Below, piece after piece: positions 1 through 7,170 of a stretch of DNA of 8,670 nucleotides; within the stretch, counting starts at the first letter, position 1; each line of letters opens with the position of its first letter. The stretch is from Pseudofrankia asymbiotica (GTDB lineage: Bacteria > Actinomycetota > Actinomycetes > Frankiales > Frankiaceae): the NCBI RefSeq assembly GCF_001983105.1, contig NZ_MOMC01000009.1, positions 14,918 to 23,587 of the forward strand, in the 5' to 3' direction. The translations under genes were made by a program, and so were the position numbers. The notes beneath the pieces are model-generated. The model was not told where the DNA came from. It saw nothing but the letters and a program-made list of their open reading frames with translations, and made no database searches.

Positions 1-224
1 ACTCGCTGTGGCCGACGTTCGCGCCGGTGCCCGCCGGCTGGACGACGGCGCACGGGGCCGCGAGCCGGGCGTCCTGCCTGGAGTACGTGGAGGCCAACTG
101 GACGGACCTTCGCCCGGCCAGCCTGATCGAGCGGATGGAGGCCGATCGCCAGGCCGCGTCGGCGACGGATGCGCTCGCCGCGCAGGGCAGCCGCGACGGC
201 GTCGACTCCGGCACGGCGCGATGA
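1..224 (+). CDS. MbtH-like protein, 5'-truncated by the window edge
   Basis: MbtH-like proteins are small cytoplasmic chaperones that bind NRPS adenylation domains and are often needed for their solubility or activity. The frame is open from the window edge (first full codon at 3) to TGA at 222-224, giving 73 residues. The visible part carries the family signature: SLWP at the very start, then PAGW, a HG turn, CLEYVE, and [10 protein letters not shown]. The N-terminal roughly 25-30 residues, including the usual N-x-E-x-Q stretch, lie upstream of the window. After RPASL the protein runs on for about 30 residues, longer than the few residues common in the family, into a polar, probably disordered tail. 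The stop overlaps the start of the next gene (ATGA), so the two are likely translationally coupled, as expected for a helper of the adenylation domain encoded next door. The family call is secure; which A domain it serves is inference. Confidence 0.93.
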   Translation, partial: SLWPTFAPVPAGWTTAHGAASRASCLEYVEANWTDLRPASLIERMEADRQAASATDALAAQGSRDGVDSGTAR

Positions 225-3200
225 CGGCGCCGGTGGTCTACCGCGAACGGACGGTCGCCGGCGTGGGCGACCCGCTCGCGGCGGCCGCCCGGTTCGCCCG
301 CGGCGCGGCCGCGCCCGTCACCGTGTACGAGCAGGACGGCGAATGGCGCTGCGGCTCGGGCGCCCTGGCCGAGATCGTCCTGTACTGGGACGAGATCCGC
401 TACCGGATGGACGGCGGCTGGCGGGTCGAGCCGGTCGAGGGCTCCCCGTTGCGCGCCCTCGCCCGCGTCCTGTCGGTCCTGCCGATCGCGGACTGGCGGG
501 CGTGCGGCTGGGCCGGCTTCGAGCTCGGCCCCCGGGAGCTCGGGCTGCCCGGGCCGGTCAGCCCCGACCCGCTCGCCCACCTGGTCATCCCGGCACGCGA
601 GGCGCGGCTGTCGGCGACCGGCGTGCTGCTGCGCGCCGCCGACCCGGCCGACCTGGGCGTCCTGGCCGGGATCCTCACCGGCACGGCCGACGTCGAACCG
701 GGCGAGGCCCGGCCGCTGGCCGACCTGGAGCACGACGCCGACGAGTACCAGCGCACGGTCGCGCGCGCCGTCGAGGACATCGCGGCCGGCCGGATCCGCA
801 AGGTGATCGCCTCCCGGGTCGTCCCGGTCGAGGGCGAGATCGACCTGGTCGCCACCTACGAGCTGGGCCGGCGCGGCAACACGCCCGCCCGGTCCTTCCT
901 GGTCGACCTGGCCGGCGAGCGCGCGATCGGGTTCAGCCCGGAGACCGTGGTCGAGGTCGGCGCCGACGGCCGGGTCTCCAGCCAGCCGCTGGCCGGCACG
1001 AGGGCGCTGCTCGGCGACGACGGCGACGCGGCCCGCCGGGACGACCTGCTGCGCGACCCGAAGGAGATCTACGAGCACGCCGTGTCGGTGCAGGCGGTCC
1101 AGGACGAGCTGCGGCCGCTGTGCGCGCCCGGCACGCTGGTCGTGGACGAGTTCATGAACGTCCTCGAGCGGGGCAGCGTCCAGCACCTGGCCTCGCGGGT
1201 CAGCGGCCGGCTCGTCCCCGGCAGGGACGGCTGGGACGCGCTGGCCGCCGTCTTCCCGTCGATCACGGCGACCGGCGTGCCGAAGGACGCCGCCTGCGCC
1301 GCGATCCGGAGCTACGAGCCGAGGCCGCGCGGCCTCTACAGCGGCGCCGTGATCAGCGCGACCTCGGACGGTGCCATCGACGCCGCCCTCGTCCTGCGCA
1401 CGGTGTTCCAGCGCGACGGCCGCACCTGGCTGCGCGCCGGCGCCGGCATCGTCGGGGCGTCGCGCCCGGAGCGGGAGCTGGAGGAGACGCGCGAGAAGCT
1501 GCGCAGTGTCAGCCGCTTCCTCGTGCCGGCCCGCCCGGCGGCGGCCCCCGTGCCGGCGCTGGCCGCGGCCCCGGCCGCTTCGGGTCTGGTCGGTTCGGTG
1601 GCGTCCGAGGACCTCGAGGCGTTGCGGCGCGCCGTCGCCGAGCTGCTGGAGGAGGACCCGGCCGAGCTGGGGGACCAGGACAACCTCTTCGAACAGGGCC
1701 TGGAGTCGATCGCCCTGATCAAGGCGATCGGGCAGTGGCGGCGCGCCGGGATCGAGGTCAACTTCGCGGAGCTGGCCGAGACCCCGACCCTCGACGGCTG
1801 GTTCAGGCTGCTGACCGGCCGGCGGCCCGCGACCCCGTCGCGGACCGAGGCCGGGACCGGGACCGGGACAGGGCCGGCGGGCGTCGACCCGGCGGGGGCG
1901 GAGCCGGCGGCCGTCGACGCGGTGGAGCCCGCGGCCGGCACCGAGTTCCCGCTGGCGCTCATGCAGCACGCCTACTGGGTCGGGCGCGGCACGGGCCAGA
2001 CCTACGGGGGCGTCGCCGCCCACCTCTACACCGAGTTCGACGGCGGCGGCCTGGAGCCGGCCCGGCTGTCCACCGCGACCCGGCGGCTGATCGAGCGGCA
2101 CGAGGCGCTGCGCACCCGGATCACCGACAACGGCGGCCAGGTCGTCGAGGAGGTCTCCGGCTGGCGCGGCCTGACCGTCCACGACCTGCGCGGCCTGGAC
2201 GAGGACACAGCGGCCGCCCGGCTGGAAGCGGTCCGCGACGAGCTGTCCCACCAGATGCTGGACATCGAGCGGGGCGAGGTCTTCTCGACCGCGCTCAGCC
2301 TGCGGCCGGGCGGCGCGACCCGGTTCCACCTCGACGTCGACATGGTCGCCGCGGACGCCGTCAGCTACCGCGTGCTGCTCGCCGACCTGGCCGACCTGTA
2401 CGAGCGCCCGGACGAGGCCGCGCCCGCGCTGGCCTACAGCTACCGCCGCTACCGGGCGGAGCACGGCGCCGCCCGGCCGGAGTCCGTCGCCCAGGCCCGC
2501 GCCGCCTGGCACGACCGCCTGCCCAGCCTGCCGGGCGCGCCCCAGCTCGCGCTGGCGACGACCCCGGCGGCGCCCGGCGGGGTCGACGCACCGACCGGCG
2601 CTGGCGACCCGGCGGCGCCGCCGCGCGTGTCCCGGCGCCACTTCCAGCTGCCGCCGTCGGCCCGCGAGGCCCTCGGCCGTGCGGCCCACCAGCGCGGCGT
2701 CACCCCGGCGATGGCGGTCGCGACCGCGTTCGCCGAGGTCCTCGGCGGCTGGAGCGGGCAGCCGCGCTTCCTGCTCAACGTCCCGCTGTTCGACCGCGAG
2801 CAGCTGCACCCCGACGTCAACCGGGTCGTCGGCGACTTCACCAGCTCGGTGCTGCTGGAGATCGACCTGACCGACCGCGTCCCGTTCGTCGACCGCGGCC
2901 GCCAGGTCCAGGCCCGGCTGCACGCCGACGCAGCCCACGCGGACTACTCCGGCGTCGAGGTGCTGCGCGACCTGGGCCGCCACCACGGCGAGCCGGTGCT
3001 GGCACCGGTCGTGTTCACCAGCGCGCTCGGCCTCGGCGAGCTGTTCGACGCCCCGGTGCGCCGGGAGTTCGGCCAGCCGGTCTGGATCATCTCGCAGGGG
3101 CCGCAGGTGCTGCTGGACGCCCAGGTCACCGAGCTCGACGGCGGGCTGCTGGTCAACTGGGACATCCGCGAGGGCTCGTTCGCGCCCGGCGCCGTCGACG

Positions 3201-5356
3201 CGATGTTCGCGGCGTTCGAGCGGCTCGTGCGTGACCTGGCCGACCTCGGCTCGGCGAGCGGCGCGGGCGGCGGCGCCTGGGACCAGCCCGTCGACGGCCT
3301 GCTCGACAAGTCCACCCGGGCGGTGCGCCGCCGGGTCGCGGCGACGGCGGGTCCGGCGTCCACCCGCCTGCTGCACGAGGGGTTCTTCGCGGCGGCGCGG
3401 AGCCGTCCGGACGCACCCGCCCTGCTCTGGGACGAGGCGGCGTCCGCGGCCGGACCGGCCGGGGGCCGGTCGCTCTCCTACGGCGCGCTCGCCGAGCGGG
3501 CGACGGCCGTCGCCGGCGCCCTGGTCGCCCGCGGCGTCCGGCGCGGCGAGCTCGTCGGCGTCAGCCTCCCGAAGGGGCCGGACCAGGTCGTCGCCGTCCT
3601 CGGCGTGCTCGCGGCCGGGGCGACGTACGTGCCGATCGGGGTGGAGCAGCCACCGGCCCGGGTCGAGCGGATCGCCGCGACCGCCGGCCTGCGCACGGTC
3701 ATCGCCGACCCGGCGGCCGGCCGGGACTGGCCGGCCGGCGTGACCCCGCTGCGCCTCGGCGACGCCCGCGAGGCCGCCCCGCGCGGCGCGCTCACGCTGG
3801 GCGCGGCGGACGACGCCCACCGCCTGGACGAGCCCGCCTACGTGCTGTTCACCTCGGGGTCCACCGGCCAGCCCAAGGGCGTCGAGGTCGGGCACCGCGC
3901 CGCGATGAACACCATCGACGACCTGATCGACCGCCTCGAGCTCGGCGAAGGAGACCGCACGCTGGCCGTCTCGGCCCTCGACTTCGACCTGTCGGTCTTC
4001 GACATCTTCGCCCCGCTGTCCTCCGGCGGCGCCGTCGTGATCGTCGACGAGGAGTCCAGGCGCGAGGCGAACCGGTGGGCCGAGCTCGTCGCAGGCGGCG
4101 TCACGATCCTCAACTGCGTGCCGGCGGTGCTGGACCTGATCCTGTCCGCCGGCGTGCCGCTGGGCGACAGCCTGCGCGCGGTGCTCCTCGGCGGCGACCG
4201 GGTCGGCGTCGACCTGCCGGGCCGGCTGGAGGCCGCCGTCCCCGGCTGCCGGTTCCTGGGCGTCGGCGGCACGACCGAGACCGCCATCCACTCCACCGTG
4301 TGCGAGATCGTCGGGGGCGGCCCGGTGCCGCCCGAGTGGCGCTCGGTGCCGTACGGCACGCCGCTGCGCAACGTCCAGCTGCGCGTGGTGGACGCCCTGG
4401 GCCGCGACTGCCCGGACCACGTCGCCGGCGAGCTGTGGATCGGCGGCGCCGGCGTCGCCCGCGGCTACCGGGGCGACCCGGAGCGCACCGCGGACCGGTT
4501 CGTCACCCACGAGGGCGCCCGCTGGTACCGCACCGGCGACCTCGCCAGGTACCAGGCGGACGGCACCGTCGAGTTCCTCGGCCGCCGTGACCACCAGGTC
4601 AAGATCAAGGGATTCCGGGTCGAGCTCGGCGAGATCGAGGCGGCGCTCGGCTCCCTGCCCGGGGTCCGGTCCGGAGTGGCCGCGCTGACGCCCGGCGCGG
4701 ATGGCCGGCCGCCGGTGCTCGGGGCGGTCGTCGCCCTGGCAGCGGGGACCGACGAGGCGCGGGCGCCGGCGCCGGCCGCTGTCCAGGCCGGCCTTCGGGC
4801 GCTGCTGCCGCCGCACATGGTGCCCGACCGCGTCGTCGCGGTGGCCGAGCTCCCGCTGAGCGCCAACGGGAAGATCGACCGGCGGGCGGTCGGCGCGCTC
4901 CTCGAACGTGAGCCGGCCGGGCCCCGCCCCGCCTCGGCGCCGCCGCGGTCGGACCTGGAGCGGGTGATCCAGGCCGTCTGGCGGGAGGTGCTGGGCGTCG
5001 ACGAGTTCGGCGTCGACGAGGAGTTCTTCGCCCTCGGCGGCGACTCCGTGCTGGCCACGTCCGTCGTGGCCCGGCTGCGCGAGGAGCTCGACACCGGCGA
5101 GGTGACGGTGCGGATGGTCTTCGGCGCGCCGACGGTCTCCGGGCTCGCGGACACCATGCGCGCGGCCGAGGCCACGCCGGGCCGGCTCGACCGCGTCGCG
5201 GCGATCGCCTGGGAGATCTCCGCGCTCTCCGACGACGAGATCGAGGCGCGGCTGCTCGACGCCACCGGCCAGGCCGGCTCGCCCGACCAGGCCGGCGCCG
5301 CCGGTGCCCCCGGCGACGCCGCCGACACGGCCGACACGGCCGGGGTGCGGCAGTGA
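221..5356 (+). CDS. Fused salicylate synthase / NRPS: SS-ArCP-Cy-A-PCP
   Basis: 1711-residue fusion that should make salicylate and join it to a cyclised amino acid. Domains: (1) Salicylate synthase, ~1-435, MbtI/Irp9-like. Landmarks are K194 in KVIASR, GFSPE with E241, E282 and E285, QHLASR with H322, T349, Y373 in LYSG, R393, E419 and E422. They match MbtI K205, E252, E294/E297, H334, T361, Y385, R405 and E431/E434 (numbers from memory) with near-constant offset, so catalytic and Mg-binding residues look intact. (2) ArCP, ~463-530, with Ser496 in GLESIAL. (3) Cy domain, ~576-1006, with DMVAADAVS (D707, D712, S715) fitting DxxxxDxx[15 protein letters not shown], and T933 and D966 at the catalytic Thr/Asp positions. 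(4) A domain, ~1050-1560, with [10 protein letters not shown] (1211-1220) and Lys1551; no methyltransferase or epimerase insertion. (5) PCP, ~1577-1650, with Ser1609 in GGDSV. The tail to 1711 has an acidic helix (~1664-1681). There is no thioesterase, so the chain must pass to another protein. The start is the ATG at 221, overlapping the MbtH stop. The domain order is secure; the A-domain substrate (Ser, Thr or Cys) is open. Confidence 0.95.
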   Translation: MTAPVVYRERTVAGVGDPLAAAARFARGAAAPVTVYEQDGEWRCGSGALAEIVLYWDEIRYRMDGGWRVEPVEGSPLRALARVLSVLPIADWRACGWAGFELGPRELGLPGPVSPDPLAHLVIPAREARLSATGVLLRAADPADLGVLAGILTGTADVEPGEARPLADLEHDADEYQRTVARAVEDIAAGRIRKVIASRVVPVEGEIDLVATYELGRRGNTPARSFLVDLAGERAIGFSPETVVEVGADGRVSSQPLAGTRALLGDDGDAARRDDLLRDPKEIYEHAVSVQAVQDELRPLCAPGTLVVDEFMNVLERGSVQHLASRVSGRLVPGRDGWDALAAVFPSITATGVPKDAACAAIRSYEPRPRGLYSGAVISATSDGAIDAALVLRTVFQRDGRTWLRAGAGIVGASRPERELEETREKLRSVSRFLVPARPAAAPVPALAAAPAASGLVGSVASEDLEALRRAVAELLEEDPAELGDQDNLFEQGLESIALIKAIGQWRRAGIEVNFAELAETPTLDGWFRLLTGRRPATPSRTEAGTGTGTGPAGVDPAGAEPAAVDAVEPAAGTEFPLALMQHAYWVGRGTGQTYGGVAAHLYTEFDGGGLEPARLSTATRRLIERHEALRTRITDNGGQVVEEVSGWRGLTVHDLRGLDEDTAAARLEAVRDELSHQMLDIERGEVFSTALSLRPGGATRFHLDVDMVAADAVSYRVLLADLADLYERPDEAAPALAYSYRRYRAEHGAARPESVAQARAAWHDRLPSLPGAPQLALATTPAAPGGVDAPTGAGDPAAPPRVSRRHFQLPPSAREALGRAAHQRGVTPAMAVATAFAEVLGGWSGQPRFLLNVPLFDREQLHPDVNRVVGDFTSSVLLEIDLTDRVPFVDRGRQVQARLHADAAHADYSGVEVLRDLGRHHGEPVLAPVVFTSALGLGELFDAPVRREFGQPVWIISQGPQVLLDAQVTELDGGLLVNWDIREGSFAPGAVDAMFAAFERLVRDLADLGSASGAGGGAWDQPVDGLLDKSTRAVRRRVAATAGPASTRLLHEGFFAAARSRPDAPALLWDEAASAAGPAGGRSLSYGALAERATAVAGALVARGVRRGELVGVSLPKGPDQVVAVLGVLAAGATYVPIGVEQPPARVERIAATAGLRTVIADPAAGRDWPAGVTPLRLGDAREAAPRGALTLGAADDAHRLDEPAYVLFTSGSTGQPKGVEVGHRAAMNTIDDLIDRLELGEGDRTLAVSALDFDLSVFDIFAPLSSGGAVVIVDEESRREANRWAELVAGGVTILNCVPAVLDLILSAGVPLGDSLRAVLLGGDRVGVDLPGRLEAAVPGCRFLGVGGTTETAIHSTVCEIVGGGPVPPEWRSVPYGTPLRNVQLRVVDALGRDCPDHVAGELWIGGAGVARGYRGDPERTADRFVTHEGARWYRTGDLARYQADGTVEFLGRRDHQVKIKGFRVELGEIEAALGSLPGVRSGVAALTPGADGRPPVLGAVVALAAGTDEARAPAPAAVQAGLRALLPPHMVPDRVVAVAELPLSANGKIDRRAVGALLEREPAGPRPASAPPRSDLERVIQAVWREVLGVDEFGVDEEFFALGGDSVLATSVVARLREELDTGEVTVRMVFGAPTVSGLADTMRAAEATPGRLDRVAAIAWEISALSDDEIEARLLDATGQAGSPDQAGAAGAPGDAADTADTAGVRQ
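1853..1870 (+). repeat. Three-copy GGGACC hexamer in the ArCP-Cy linker
   Basis: Two perfect GGGACC units and a third GGGACA unit encode Gly-Thr three times (residues 545-550). They sit in the Ala/Pro/Gly/Thr-rich linker (about 531-575) between the aryl carrier and the Cy domain. The repeat is in frame and probably only lengthens a flexible tether. Confidence 0.75.
5321..5338 (+). repeat. Two-copy 9-base repeat in the C-terminal tail of the fused NRPS
   Basis: GCCGACACG occurs twice in tandem, encoding Ala-Asp-Thr twice, in the Ala/Gly/Asp-rich tail after the carrier protein. It is in frame and lies a few codons before the stop. It points to a disordered, slippage-prone tail rather than a folded element. 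Confidence 0.65.
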
Positions 5357-7029
5357 GCGCCCCGCTGGTCACCGACGCCGCGGCCCAGCCGGACTCCGCC
5401 GACGGCTGGGTCCCCTGGCCGGAGGAGTTCGCCCGCCGCTACGCCGCCGAGGGCTACTGGGGCGGCGGCCCGCTCGGCGACCGGCTCCGGGACTGGGCCG
5501 CCCGGTCCGGCGCCGCCACGGCCGTCGTGGCCGGGCCGGCGTCGGGCCCGGTCCGGCTCTCGTACGCCGAGCTCGACCAGGCCGCGGACGACCTGGCGGC
5601 CGGGCTCACCCAGCTCGGCGTCGCACCCGGCGACCGGATCCTCGTCCAGCTGCCGAACCGCGCCGAGTTCGTGACGCTGCTGTTCGCGATGCTGCGCCTC
5701 GGCGTCATCCCGGTGCTGGCGCTGCCGGCGCACCGCCGGGTCGAGATCGAGCACCTCGCCAGCCTGTCCGGCGCCGTCGCCTACGCGGTCCCGGACACGT
5801 ACGAGGGCTTCGACCACCGCGCGCTGGCGAGGGACGTCGTGACGGCGGTCCCCGCCGTGCGCCACGTGCTGGTGGCCGGCGACGCCGGCGCGCTCACCGG
5901 CCTCGACGCGCTCGCGGCCGCTGGCGCCGCGGCGCGGCGCGAGGGGCGGGCCGCGGCGCCGCCAGCCCCCGACCCGGCCGGCGTCGCGGTGCTGCTCATC
6001 TCGGGCGGCACGACCGGCAAGCCCAAGCTGATCCCGCGCACCCACTGGGACTACGCGTACAACGCGGCGGCCAGCGCCGAGCTGTGCGGGCTGACCGCCG
6101 ACGACCGCTACCTCGTCGCGCTGCCCGCGGCGCACAACTTCCCGCTGGCCTGCCCGGGGATCCTGGGCGCGCTCGGCGTCGGGGCGACCGTGGTCATGGC
6201 GAGCTCGCCCAGCCCGGACGTCGCCTTCGACCTGATCGCGCGGGAGCGGGTGACGGTGACCGCCCTGGTGCCGGCGCTCGCGCGGATCTGGGTCGACGCC
6301 GCCGAATGGGAGCGGCCCGACACCGCCAGCCTGCGCCTGCTCCAGGTGGGCGGCGCCCGGCTCGACGCGGAGCTGGCCGGGCGCATCCCGCCGATCCTCG
6401 GCGCGCGGGTCCAGCAGGTCTTCGGCATGGCCGAGGGGCTGCTGAACTACACCCGTCTCGACGAGGCCGACGAGCTGGCCTTCACCACCCAGGGCAGGCC
6501 GCTCGCGCCGGCCGACGAGATCCGGATCGTCGACAGCGACGGCGCCGACGTCGCCCCCGGCGAGGTCGGTGAGCTGTGGACCCGCGGCCCGTACACCCCG
6601 CGTGGCTACTACCGCGCCGCCGAGCACAACGCGACCGCCTTCAGCCCGGACGGCTACTACCGGTCCGGCGACCTGGTCCGGCGGACCCTCAGCGGAAACC
6701 TGGTCGTCGAGGGCCGGATCAAGGACGTCGTCAACCGCGGCGGCGAGAACGTCTCCGCGGGCGAGCTGGAGGAGCACCTGCTCGCCCACCCGGCGATCGC
6801 GCAGGCCGCCGTCATCGCGGCGGCGGACGAGCAGGTCGGTGAGAGCGTCCGCGCGGTCGTCGTCCTCGCGCCCGGGGCGACGCTCACCCTCAAGGCGGTC
6901 AAGGCCTTCCTGCGCGAGCGGGGGCTAGCCCGTTTCATGCTCCCCGACCTGCTCACGGTTCTCGACGCGCTGCCCCTCACCGCCGTCGGAAAGATCGACA
7001 AGCGGGAGCTGCGGCGCCGCATCGGCTGA
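5353..7029 (+). CDS. Salicyl-AMP ligase (stand-alone aryl-acid adenylating enzyme, MbtA/YbtE/EntE family)
   Basis: This 558-residue cytoplasmic enzyme should activate salicylate with ATP and transfer it to the phosphopantetheine of an aryl carrier protein, here most likely Ser496 of the protein encoded just upstream. The N-terminus (WPEEFARRYAAEGYW, then PLGDRL) is the hallmark of the EntE/DhbE/YbtE/MbtA group. The ATP-binding loop is SGGTTGKPK (217-225), followed by LIPRTHWDY; later come QVFGMAEG, TRGPYTPRGYY, a YYRSGDL hinge region, and the catalytic Lys547 in AVGKIDK. Length is normal for the family. Aryl-acid selectivity can be read against DhbE (residue numbers from memory): DhbE N235, S240 and V337 correspond to N262, C267 and L364, with identical spacing. 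Cys and Leu at the last two positions are what salicylate-activating enzymes have, whereas dihydroxybenzoate enzymes have Ser and Val. The GTG start overlaps the preceding stop (GTGA), implying coupled translation. No carrier domain is attached. Confidence 0.95.
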   Translation: MSAPLVTDAAAQPDSADGWVPWPEEFARRYAAEGYWGGGPLGDRLRDWAARSGAATAVVAGPASGPVRLSYAELDQAADDLAAGLTQLGVAPGDRILVQLPNRAEFVTLLFAMLRLGVIPVLALPAHRRVEIEHLASLSGAVAYAVPDTYEGFDHRALARDVVTAVPAVRHVLVAGDAGALTGLDALAAAGAAARREGRAAAPPAPDPAGVAVLLISGGTTGKPKLIPRTHWDYAYNAAASAELCGLTADDRYLVALPAAHNFPLACPGILGALGVGATVVMASSPSPDVAFDLIARERVTVTALVPALARIWVDAAEWERPDTASLRLLQVGGARLDAELAGRIPPILGARVQQVFGMAEGLLNYTRLDEADELAFTTQGRPLAPADEIRIVDSDGADVAPGEVGELWTRGPYTPRGYYRAAEHNATAFSPDGYYRSGDLVRRTLSGNLVVEGRIKDVVNRGGENVSAGELEEHLLAHPAIAQAAVIAAADEQVGESVRAVVVLAPGATLTLKAVKAFLRERGLARFMLPDLLTVLDALPLTAVGKIDKRELRRRIG

Positions 7030-7170
7030 CGCCGCCCGGCCAGCGCCGCGAGGGCGCGAGTGCGCCGAGCCGTGTACCCGACCCGACCCGGCGGCCCGCC
7101 GCCCGTCACCCAGCCACACCTGCGCCGCCCCCAGCCCCTCGATGCCGGCACCACCGGAAGGACGTGCACC
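7030..7170. other. Intergenic gap before the second NRPS
   Basis: This 141-base spacer is the only non-coding stretch in the window. It has no AT-rich segment, no match to the actinobacterial DmdR/IdeR iron box (TTAGGTTAGGCTAACC-like), and no convincing -10/-35 pair. Two short perfect hairpins are possible: GGCGC-GAGT-GCGCC (7053-7066) and GGCGG-CCCG-CCGCC (7090-7103). Neither has a following T run, and 5-bp GC stems are expected by chance in DNA this GC-rich. The gap therefore looks like a simple intra-operon spacer, although a weak attenuator or local promoter cannot be excluded. Confidence 0.6.
7156..7162 (+). promoter_or_regulatory. Ribosome-binding site GGAAGGA for the second NRPS
   Basis: GGAAGGA is a strong purine-rich Shine-Dalgarno sequence ending 8 bases before the GTG at 7171. 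It decides the start among several in-frame GTG codons (7060 and 7072 are the others upstream), which have no comparable site. The two upstream genes rely on overlap coupling instead, so this gene probably has independent ribosome loading. Confidence 0.8.

Noticed and set aside
8..220. Upstream extension of the fused NRPS frame to a GTG at 8.
   Set aside because: The extra 71 residues are Arg/Gly-rich and overlap the MbtH signature in its correct frame. The ATG at 221 begins a sequence with salicylate-synthase character.
221..1535. Isochorismate synthase or anthranilate synthase as alternatives for the N-terminal domain.
   Set aside because: QHLASR, TATGVPK with Thr349, PRGLYSGAV and the overall match to MbtI residue spacing favour salicylate synthase. 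A salicylate-type ligase is adjacent and no isochorismatase or amidotransferase is present.
169..3234. A 1021-codon + strand frame inside the fused NRPS in another phase.
   Set aside because: Its product is almost pure Arg/Pro/Ala/Gly, a frame-shifted shadow of the SS-ArCP-Cy coding sequence with no motifs.
4465..6789. A 774-codon open frame on the minus strand spanning the junction of the fused NRPS and the ligase.
   Set aside because: Long antisense frames are expected in such GC-rich coding DNA. The translation is biased Arg/Gly/Val/Ala sequence with no recognisable domain, and it crosses two well-supported + strand genes.
7053..7103. Two short hairpins in the intergenic gap considered as a terminator or attenuator.
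   Set aside because: The stems are only 5 bp, there is no T tract, and such stems arise by chance at this base composition.
7030..7170. Iron-box operator (DmdR/IdeR type) sought before the second NRPS gene.
   Set aside because: No TTAGG-like palindrome or AT-containing stretch is present. If iron control exists, its operator is probably upstream of the MbtH gene, outside the window.
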